Below, piece by piece: positions 31,696 to 42,600 of a stretch of 64,000 nucleotides of DNA. Position 1 is the stretch's first letter; every line of letters starts with the position of its first letter. Below the pieces are notes generated by a model. The model searched no databases, was not told the origin of the DNA, and was given only the letters and a program-made list of their open reading frames with translations. This DNA comes from Calliopum simillimum (Eukaryota > Arthropoda > Insecta > Diptera > Lauxaniidae). The stretch lies in the NCBI GenBank assembly GCA_951812925.1, contig OX638371.1, positions 38,972,101-39,036,100 of the forward strand, read 5' to 3'. The position numbers and the translations under genes are program-made.

Positions 31696-32035
31696 AGCCA
31701 TGTTCACGATCCAGTGCAAAAGGTCTTGCATCATAGCATTTGTAAATAAGTGTTGAAAAATTTTGCTATACAACAACAAAATATATAGGATTGAATTTAC
31801 ATTTGCATTTACATTTTCTATACTAAAAACCTATAGCATAAAAATATCATGTCATTTATCAAATAAAAATTTTTTGTTTATGCTCTCGTTCTCTTTGCTC
31901 ATACGATTTTCTCAGAGAAATAAATTTTTTCGTATCTTGCAATGCTTATACTTTTAATATTGCTCACAATAAAGTGGAAATTATTGCTATTTTGCTACTT
32001 TGCAAGTCTAAATGCTCCGGATTGTGAACACGGCT
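31696..32035. mobile_element. MITE with AGCC(A/G)TGTTCAC ends
   Basis: 340 bp with inverted ends AGCCATGTTCACGATCCAG and CCGGATTGTGAACACGGCT, flanked by ATA on both sides. Non-coding. Confidence 0.65.
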
Positions 32036-32127
32036 ATAGTTTTTAACATTATTTTAACCTTCAACCTATTCTAGAAGTTAAGAGGTCATATTCTATATCT
32101 CCAATTAATTAAAAAAAAAAAATAAAA

Positions 32128-35045
32128 ACTAGTAAGGGTGTTACCTTTGACCTGGCCAATCATTAAATACCCTACACAGCAGTATTTTGAAAATTTTGCT
32201 AATATGGGAGGTGCCACGCCCTCCGAATTCACCCAGGTTTTTCTCAGAGTTTGCTTTTATAGTTCTTAGTATTTAAGTGCAATTTGGTTGGATTATCTGA
32301 AAAAATGTTTTCAGAATAGCGTTTTGAAGCTTTTGCTTTTATGGGAGGAGCCACGCCCTCTTGTCCGATTTTATCCAGTTTTTGCTTAAAGCTTGCATTT
32401 ATAGTTTTTAGTGTCTGAGTCAAATCTAGTTCGATTACACTAGTTTACAGCAAAAATGTGATCTGGTTGCCACTATAAAATTCTTATGTAAAATGACTCC
32501 CTGATTCCGAAAATAACTATATTTTTTTTTTCTACGGAAGCGTTTTCGAGAAATCCCCCTTTTTCTGTTTTTGAAGGGGGGGAAAATATGATCTCATATA
32601 ATCACATATATCTCGTAAACCAATAAAGCCAGCTTATTATGTAAGACAACAAACGAAAGATAATAAAATTTTACATAAACGCCTCATACTTTACTTTTCG
32701 ATCAGTTTTTTAGTTTCTGTGTTATTAATAAACAATTCGAAAAATTTTGATTTTTCTTTTGAAAAATCGAAAAAAAAAGTTTTTCAATTGGGATATTTTC
32801 TTGAAAAAAAATTCGGTAAAAATAAAAAAACTTCATTGTGCAAAAGTCTAAAGAACCCCAGTAAAAACAAGATACTAATGAAGAAAATCGATGGATAAAT
32901 AACGGAGTTATAATCAATTAAGTGAAAATACCAAAAGTCAAATTTTACTCTATTTTTGTAATTTTCCTTGCATAAGGATACAATTTTGAAAATTTTTTTT
33001 TCCGATTCGACCGATTCATTTTTTTTTTTTGATTTGGTGGACCATCATAAGTAAAAAAAAATTGTTTTTATTTTTTTCGCTCGTGTAGTGTTGCCGTATT
33101 AGAAAAAAAACAATTATTTGAGGTGTCACTTAACTTAAACTGATCTGTAAAGAGAACTTCATATTATACTCCTTATCTGAGGATATCATTAAAAAGGCAA
33201 ATAAATTGCCTTTTTAACATTGGGTCATTTGTTGATATCAGATGAAAATTAGCCAATCTATAGTAAACCAAATTTCAAATTTAAAGCCAATTTCGATGAT
33301 TTTCGGAATCTTTCTTTAACGCCGTTAACATTTTCTTGTTCGAAAAAATAGAAAAAGTCAAGTTTTATTACTTTTGTCATTTATATATTTTATTACAAAA
33401 ATTTTGAGTTAATACGGACCAAGATCGGATGAAAAATGACAGCTCTATTCTAGATTTAGTGAATAAACATATGAAATTTTTGTTTTGCTAATTAAATAGA
33501 CAGTAATTTAGTAGGTTCACTCACTAAATCTAGAATAGAGCTGTCATTTTTCATCCGATCTTGGTCCGTATTAACTCAAAATTTTTGTAATAAAATATAT
33601 AAATGACAAAAGTAATAAAACTTGACTTTTTCTATTTTTTCGAACAAGAAAATGTTAACGGCGTTAAAGAAAGATTCCGAAAATCATCAAAATTTGCTTT
33701 AAATTTGAAATTTGGTTTACTATAGATTGGCTAATTTTCATCTGATATCAACAAATGACCCAATGTTAAAAAGGCAATTTATTTGCCTTTTTAATGATAT
33801 CCTCAGATAAGGAGTAAAATATGAAGTTCTCTTTACAGATCAGTTTAAGTTAAGTGACACCTCAAATAATTGTTTTTTTTTCTAATACGGCAACACTACA
33901 CGAGCGAAAAAAATAAAAACAATTTTTTTTTACTTATAATGGTCCACCAAATCAAAAAAAAATATGAATCGGTCGAATCGGAAAAAAAAATTTTCAAAAT
34001 TGTATCCTTATGCAAGGAAAATTACAAAAATAGAGTAAAATTTGACTTTTGGTATTTTCACTTAATTGATTATAACTCCGTTATTTATCCATCGATTTTC
34101 TTCATTAGTATCTTGTTTTTACTGGGGTTCTTTAGACTTTTGCACAATGAAGTTTTTTTATTTTTACCGAATTTTTTTTCAAGAAAATATCCCAATTGAA
34201 AAACTTTTTTTTTCGATTTTTCAAAAGAAAAATCAAAATTTTTCGAAATGTTTATTAATAACACAGAAACTAAAAAACTGATCCAAAAGTAAAGTATGAG
34301 TTGTTTATGTAAAATTTTATTATCTTTCGTCTGTTGTCTTACATAATAAGCTGGCTTTATTGGTTTACGAGATATATGTGATTATATGAGATCATATTTT
34401 TCCCCCCCTTCAAAAACAGGAAAAGGGGGATTTCTCGAAAACGCTTCCGTAGAAAAAAAAAATATAGTTATTTTCGGAATCAGGGAGTCATTTTACATTA
34501 GAATTTGATAATGGCACTCAGATCACAGAAAAAAATAATTAATTTGTAAACTAGTGTTATCTCTAAAAACGCTTTCAGTACAGCGTTTTGAAGCTTTTGC
34601 TTATATGAGAGCTGCCACTCTCTCTTGTCCGAATTCGACCAGTGTTTGCTCAGAGCTTGCGCTGACATTTCGTAGTATTTATGTGTATTTTGGTTGCATT
34701 GTTGTGAAAAATACTCCAAAATTTACATTTTGAAGATATTTTTTGTATGGGCGGTAGGCGTGTCCGTTGACCGATTTTGCTTATTTTCAATCCCCCGAGG
34801 ACGGAGGCAGTGTTCCAAATTTCATTGAATTATCTTGCTTAGTTTTCCCAAAAAATGTGTTTCCACACACAGCCAGCCACCCAGCCTGCCACCCAGCCAG
34901 CCAGCCAGCCAGACAGACGGACATGGCTATATCGACTCAGGAGGTGACGCTGATCAAGAATATATATACTTTTCTATATCTGCCACGCCTCCTTCGCTGC
35001 GTTACAAACGGATGGTCAAAGTGAATATACCCTGGGTGTAGGGTA
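32128..35045 (+). repeat. DINE-like repeat split by a 2.1 kb foldback
   Basis: 5' part 32128-32437, resuming at 34557 after the foldback. The 3' part (34740-35045) holds TTTTTTGTATGGGCGGTAGG, a CAGC-rich run, GACGGACATGGCTATATCGA and the terminal GTGTAGGGTATAAT. This is the best preserved 3' end of the family in the window. Confidence 0.7.
32438..34556. mobile_element. 2.1 kb foldback with CACTA/TAGTG ends and TTA target duplication
   Basis: Begins CACTAGTTTACA and ends TGTAAACTAGTG, with TTA on both sides. Arms of nearly 1 kb (about 32478-33462 and 33521-34506) are close to perfect inverted copies around a 58 bp spacer (33463-33520). No intact transposase is visible; the ORFs inside are mirror-image products of the arms. 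It interrupts a DINE-like repeat. Confidence 0.9.
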
Positions 35046-35108
35046 TAATAATAGGTGATGACAAAAAAAGCATGTTTTGGTACATTTTTCTAGCGAAAGT
35101 CTTCTCTC

Positions 35109-35223
35109 AACCCTTTCGACACGGCTGGGACAAATATCCCAAAAAAATTTTAATAAGCGAAATTGTTTAAAATGTGTTTACATACACATACACATATATT
35201 GTCCCAGCCGGGTCGAAAGGGTT
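35109..35223. mobile_element. Short hairpin MITE (AACCCTTTCGAC ends)
   Basis: 115 bp with inverted ends AACCCTTTCGACACGGCTGG and CCAGCCGGGTCGAAAGGGTT. Non-coding. Confidence 0.8.
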
Positions 35224-35551
35224 AAACTTTGTCTTTTAAACCAAAACATTCTCTGGATGAACCGTTTTTTAAACAAAACCATCAAGTAAAAATTAAATAT
35301 AAAGCAATAACAAAATTACATGAATAGTTTTCGAGATAAAAAGGCTTAATCTAGTAAAGACATTTAGGGTATCGATTTAAAAATAGGTCATATTTCTTAT
35401 ATTCTTTTAAGCCGTAGATACCCTTCACATCATGGATGAAATTTACGAGTAAAAATATCAGACACCATAACCCAATTTCTTATTTTTGGAATAAGCGATA
35501 TATCTGATGTACGAGTATGGTATTGACTTTGATATAAGAAAGAGAACATAC

Positions 35552-35697
35552 CTTTTTTGAAAGTTATCAGTTTGGTCCATACATATGCTGTGGTTACTGC
35601 CTCGGAAATGATGGGTTTTAAATGTTAGTTCGTCACTCATTATTTCCGTCGCTATATTTTCACGACTTTTGTTAATGCTTTCGCTAAATGGATGCAT
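35552..35697 (-). CDS. wnd: Candidate wnd alternative first coding exon (distal)
   Basis: ATG at 35697-35695 opens 48 codons beginning MHPFSESINKSREN and ending FQKAG-type sequence at donor AAAAAAG|GTATGTT, phase 2. This is the same phase as the exon at 27623, so it could splice to the same acceptor at 14033 and give a different N-terminus. Codon use looks coding. It could instead belong to a separate minus-strand gene; no other in-phase downstream exon was seen. Confidence 0.5.
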
Positions 35698-36610
35698 ATC
35701 TGTATTTCCGTAATTCGTTTTCTTTTTATTGGAATTTATTTATAAGATTTTTGATAGCGAGCGAACTTTAATATCATCTCATGGTGTAAATCTGAAAGAA
35801 ATTATTTAAATTATGCAATTTGTAATATTATGTATATGTAAATATTAACATCGTAAGTAAATTAAAAGAAATTATTCGCGTTAACATACATTCAGAAATC
35901 TATCTATAGTTGACAATTTAGCCAACTGATGGGATTTTTCGGCAAATTCAGAAATATTTATTTCCTATTAATTATTTTTTTTTAAGTTGGGGAAAGATAT
36001 ATTTTTATTTTGAACTGTAAAGAGCTAGCAAATGTTGAAAAATTTTCCCCTAAATGCCATTTTTTCTTTATAAAATTAAAATCATTAAAAATTTAATTAC
36101 ATTTTATCCAAAAAGTAATAATTTAGGCCCGATGAAGCCCTTTGCAACGATATATAATTTTTAAATATCGGACATCACCTGCCGAAGTTAATGAAAAAAA
36201 TACGTTTTTGGCTGTTTTTAGAGTGGCCCAAAACAATTTTGTTTTTTTCCTAGATACTCTCAAAATAAGCTTTCAAATAAGAGGCGGTTTTCCCAATTAT
36301 GTTTTCATCGACCCATGCATTATCGAATGAAAAATTGGAATGACTTCAAATTCAAAGCATGAAATTTGTGATAGAATCACTTAACTCCAAAGCTTTGTCA
36401 AAATAGGTATACAAGTAAAATGATTCAAAAGAGGATCTCTGCTTTTTAAAATTTTTTCCATTGATTATTTTACTGGGTTCGATTAATTTTGTCATTAAAT
36501 TTTCCTAAAAACTTTTTACCTCAGATTTTAATGTATAATCGTTTTAATAAAGTAAATGGAATTAATGAATGAAATTAATTTATTCTGAAATAATACAAAA
36601 ATAGATAAAA
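35698..36610. promoter_or_regulatory. Head-to-head intergenic region between distal wnd exon and SLC13 gene
   Basis: About 0.9 kb of AT-rich DNA separates the two divergent start codons (35697 on minus, 36611 on plus). If both starts are right, it must hold both 5' UTRs and core promoters. No clear TATA/Inr pair could be assigned. Confidence 0.35.
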
Positions 36611-39600
36611 ATGGCAGAGTAAGTATCAAGTTTTCCATATCAGTGGAGTATGAAAATTAATTAGTTTTTTCCGTACTTTTCTAAGGGAAGAAACCGGAAC
36701 ATGCTGTGGAGAATTTTGTGGGTATCATTGGAAAGGATTGATGACAATTGTGTTCCCAATAATCTTCCTGCCAATAATTTTCATCGATTCGTCACTTGTA
36801 AGTTCTTTTAATTTTCACTAAAAATAAGTTTAAATAAAAAAGGATCAATCATATTTATTAGCTATAAGCTTTGAAAGTTATAAATAACAATGAGGGTATT
36901 TCTTGAAACGTGTAAATGCTTCAAAAACCTCGTAAACTCGTAATAGTTGGCAAAATCAATACGAATTTTGACAGTTTTACGAGTTTACGAGGTTTTTGAA
37001 GCATTTTCAGAAATCCCCTCAATGATTTATAAAATAAAAAAAGTTAATGAATACCATATGATTCAAGATTATAGAAATTGACTTACATTACTGATAAAAG
37101 TAATTAAAATTATTCAAAGTAAAAAGATGGTGGCATTTGACATGAAGTGTATTTTTAATATATTTATCATGTATGACGAAACGAGCAAAGTGACGTCGAT
37201 GCCACTGATTAATATTAACAAATTAAAACTTTTTAAGAAATTGCTTGACATAAGCGTTAATTTCAGCTCAAAGAATAAAGTTTGATTTAGTAAGTTTCAA
37301 GATGTAAGCTCTTGAAAATCAGTTGCTCGATTGTTTCGTCATAAATGATAGCACTATTAAAGTGAATTCAATTTGTCAGTGTTGGCCAGCCCTTTTACAT
37401 TTGCGTACATGGAAATTGGTGTTTGAGATAATAAGTAGCCATCAGATGCAAACAGAAATGACAACACTTTTAAAGCTGGCAATGATGACATTGAAAACAT
37501 CGACAACTTCACGTATTTACGAGCATTATCTCAATGGATGGTGTAGCAAAAGAGGATATCAACTCAAGAATATCAAAAGCGAAAGGCGCATTTGCTCAAC
37601 TGAACAAAATATGGTCATCTTCCGTTATCGCCACCAAAACGAAAGTGCGAATTTTTTATTCAAATGTGAAATATGTTTTGTTATATGGGTGCAAAACGTG
37701 ACTTGTTACCGAACAATTAATGACCAAGTTGTAAGAATTCGTTAACAAGTGCTTATGGCGCATACTAAAGATTTCGTGGCCTCGCACTATCTTAAACGCC
37801 GAATTTCACAAAAAATGCAAATGACAGGCACCAAAGTGGAATTCTTAAGGCAGTAGAGGATGTGGTAGACCGAGAACAACCTGGAAAAGGTCGGTCGCTG
37901 GATAAGGAATTCCAAGAATATGGAAAGACATGGCAAGAAATAAAAGTCATCGCGAAGGATCTTCACAAATGGAGACGTTTCATGTTGGCCCTATGCTCCT
38001 TCTAGGAGTTACAGAAGAATATACTCGTAAATAGATGTTAAGTATGCTTCTATAAGCCAAATACTGATTTTATATTTGAAATAAAAATGCGACCAATGAT
38101 CTTCAGATTGTGTCAAAACTGTTATACTTATCTCGTAGCATTAATGATTATGTTAGCTTAGGTGCGTTTTTTTTTTCAAACTTTTAGTCTTGGAGCTTAT
38201 TTCGCATGTGAACACAAATCCAGGATCCAGGATCTGATGTCTATAGTTTCGACATTCGCTAAGGTCATTCTATTCTTTTTGGCAATTTTACTTGTATTTC
38301 TTATTCGGGAGAAGGAAGAATGTAAATATCGCTAGCAGTTTATGATGGCCTTGATCGTCCTTAGCCTTTTCAAATTCATAGAGTGCATTGCAGACAAGGT
38401 CTAGCAACCGTTTGGCAAGCAACAAGTCGATTATCCGACAGAAAGGCCAACTTCAGTCAAAGAGAAAGTCCAACTTTGAAGAAAGATATAGTACTTGCTG
38501 TGTAGTTTATATTGATATAAGTAATTCGTCGGGTTAAAACTACAACTAGACATCTACATATATTGATGTTTTGAGTTAAGTATATAGAAACTTAAAACTT
38601 AAAACGCTTTTTTTTAAAACATGAAAAATGATTATGTCTAGTTGTAGTTTTAACCCGACGAATTGTTCCGGCGATCTCTCAGTGTAACCCTTTTTCAGAC
38701 TTTCAGTTATGGCGAATCGTAAGAGACCAGAAGAAAGTTACAATGTCAACCATCCATTTCGAAGTAATCAAAGGTTTGCCTTGCTTGGATTAAAAGTCAA
38801 CTTCAGAAACGACAATTTAGCGAAGATACGAAAAAGGGTACACTTATTATGTGAAAGCCTAAAGTAATATGTACTTTGTAAACTTTTATATGGACTTTTG
38901 AAAGGAAAATGTTAAGTTAGAGCACAGCCTTTTCAGTAGGATGGTTATAGGTTGAAACCTAGCTTTGCAAAAACTACTCTGCAGCATGTTTATACAAATA
39001 AGTATATGATATATTCAACAATTACCATGTTGAATTTGTTCCATTTATTGTTCTTACTCGTATATATAGTAATTCAAATAGTAATTATTTCATTTCAAAA
39101 TGTTTTTTTTTTTTTTTCAGGAATACAGCTGCCTTTATGTTCTGGTATTAATGTCAGCGTTCTGGATAAGTGAAGTTGTACCACTTTATATAACTTCCCT
39201 AATTCCAATTATACTTTTTCCTCCAATGGGAATTTTAGTAAGTTTCATTGATTGAAGTAAAATTTTATGTAAAAGTTATTTTTGTTTCGTATTTTCAGGA
39301 TTCGAATGTTGTTTGTCAACAATACTTCAAAGACACGTTGGTTATGTTTCTTGCCGGTATTATGGTTGCCCTTAGCATCGAATACTGTAATTTGCATAGA
39401 CGAATAGCGTTGCGTACGATATTAATTGTTGGATGTACTCCGAACCGGTAAGAAAACAAAACAGGAACAGATGAAAACTAAAGGCACTTTAGATGGGTCA
39501 GTAAAGACTTAAAGGCAACTATAAGGCGTGCAAAATTTAAACGTGTTTTTTAAAAGTAACACAAAAAAAAAAAAAAAAAAAAAACAAACAACCCTCATTC

Positions 39601-42600
39601 TGCAGTAGAGTATTATAGGATTTCTCATATCGCATTCATTAGACATACAAATTCCAGTTAGATAAAAATTTGCACACGCCCAGCCGTTTCCCAAAGTAAC
39701 AAAATCGCCTAATCTAACAATGTGGGCTTTATTTCGTTAAAAATATTGGCGTTATTTAGTTTTTACTGTGGGCTCAATTTACAAATATGAAATATCATTC
39801 AACTAAGGGTCATGAAAAAATGGGGGGATCGGACCAAGGGCATTATACTCCATACAAAAAAATCCTAAATACGCTATATTTCTGTATCTATAGCAGCTAC
39901 CGTTATGAAACTTTGTAAGTGAGCGTATATTTTACTTACAAAATATATAACAAAAAGTGAGAAGAATAACACTGGGGGTGTTGTGCCCTCCATTTAAAAA
40001 AAAATGGTATCCCTGTTTTATAACTATCACTATCTTGTTTGATAATTTTTACTATGCTTATATTGAAATATTGCTTAAGAAGAAATTTGAAATTTTTATA
40101 AAATTGATGCGCAGTTTTTAATAAATATGTTAAATGAACGAAGATCAAAAAAAGTTCAGTAATTTTTAATCGATTATCGCTACAAAAATTATAAAACTTT
40201 TCTATCTGTACAGCCTAGAAATTCGGACGTTTCGGTTTTATTATATTATAACAAGTCGCTAACTTATGTATATAATATTTGTGTGAGTTTTAACTAGGGT
40301 AAGGGAGGGAAATACGGACCACCAATCTTTCTTTTTTAAATAAAACCCAAAATACATAAAACAAAACACTTAATTTTATATCATTCATTAAAGGAAACAA
40401 TTTACCTTTATTCTGATTCACTTTTAGATAAATATCTAATCAGGATAAAGAAAAATAAATTAAAAAACTGAAAATACTCAAAATGAAGATAAAAAAAAGT
40501 GTAGTGTTATATGGACCACATGTTTATTGGTACAGAAGTTGCATATAAAAATGTCACTTCCACATTCGGCACATTTTTCATGACTCCAAGAACGTCAGAT
40601 TACACATTCAACCCGACATTCGCTACGGCGATCTTCTGAGTAAAGGGTATTACTTTATATGCATTTTTCATCTTTTTTTTCTTGTAGTTAACGAGTTACA
40701 AATAATGACCATCAGACTCGTCATGAAAACTGCAGCTAGATTCTCCATCTGAAAAAGATGATAAATACATTTGTTTTTGAGGCTTTTTTCTTTGGTGGTC
40801 CATATTACCCACAGCACGTGTTGGTGAAATAAATGGTTTTTTATCAAAAGCTCTTGTAGTTAATGAACTAATTTGTGCTGAAAAATTATAAATGGTATTC
40901 ACTGATTTCATATAATTAACCATTTATTTAAAAACGCGATGTCTTTAAAGTGAAATAATGAAATATACTTACTAGAAAAAAATTATCACTGATCTTTTTT
41001 TTAGAAAAATCAACTTTAAAGAAACATGCGACTTCACCGAACGCTAAAATCGCACTATTATAAGCTTTAGGTTTTAGCGTTAAGTTTGAACATGAATAAC
41101 GGTAAATCCTATGTATGCAGTGGGAAATAACCGTTTGGTCCATATTACCGACGTAGTCCATATTTCCCTCACTTACCCTACTAAAAAGAAAAAAGTACAA
41201 TTTTCAATTCTGGGTTTAGGCTTCTGCATCTCCGAAACTTAGTTTCATAAGACAAAACTATAATGGAGTTTGCTAGGTCCTATCGTAAAGTATACCCATG
41301 TTAAATTTAAACCGACACGGTCTCATCATTATATTTTTCTTCAGTATACTTTTAGGTTTAATGAGTGCTTCATGGTTTATTTCTCTTTGGATTTCCAACT
41401 CTGCAACAACTGCTATGATGTGCCCAATTATAAGAGCTGTTTTAGAGGAACTAGAAAGCGTAATATATACATATTAGGGTGGTCGTTATAAGAAAGCTGA
41501 AAGTGGTCAATCGGCTTCAAATGTTGAAAAAAAAAATGTTCCTGATTTTTTCAGATTTTTATGTTGAGATCCTACAGGCCCTGTAGAGCGCTGATTGGCG
41601 CTATGTCAAATCTGTTTGAGAAAAATATACGTTCATGGCCAAACGAATAAAGCTATAAGTATGCATGAAATTTGGTATAAATAATAGTTAGGATCGTAGT
41701 CTGATTAGGACTAAAAATGGCTGTGATTGGTCAATGTTCAAGCCTACTTCCTATGTATTTATATATATAAGCATTTTATAACATTGTGTGGGAAGTAGGT
41801 GTGAACCTTTTTCCATATTTTGAGCCGATTGACTACCATCCATTATTGAAATTCGAAAAAGACACATAACTGCCACCCTAATACATATAGACAAAATTAT
41901 GTTTGCTATTTTGAGAATTTATTTTTTTTTACAATATTTATTATAGCAAGGTGTCTGTAAAATGTACCGCGATCCGGATCCTGATGCTGAAAAGAAAGGA
42001 CTTTCACAGTATATTTAAAAACAAAAATGATACTCGTTCAAATGCCTTATTTATTTTATTTTACAGAGTGAAATATCCATCCCGAATAGCTACTTGCTTT
42101 TATTTGAGTGTAGCGTATGCAGCCACTATTGGAGGTACTGGAACATTAATTGGTACGGGTACTAATTTGACACTTAAAGGGCTCTATGACAGGTATATGA
42201 AATCAATTTTTCAATGTTCCCATATTATGTGCAACTGGACTGATTTGTTTTGTTTAATTGTTTTAATATCTCACGCTTTAATTTAGTCGCTTTCCCAATT
42301 CAGTGGAACAAATAAACTTTCCCAAATTTATGATATATATGATTCCACCCATGTTCGTGCTCGTTGGTATTACTTATGTTTGGATGTCCTTCTTGTTTTT
42401 GGGCTTATTCCGGCCAAACAGTGACGATGCAAAAGTCAGCAATGTTGGTGCGGAAGGCGCTAAAATCGTCAAGGATGTTGTTGTGTTGAAGGTCAATGAA
42501 ATTGGAACTATTACTATGCATGAAATATTAGTGACACTGTGTTTCGCCATAACAGTTGTATTATTATTTTTTCGGAAGCCAGGATTTATGGACGGATGGG

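Noticed and set aside
32702..34281. Several ORFs with nearly identical proteins on both strands
   Set aside because: They arise from the two inverted arms of the foldback element and show no domain or codon bias.
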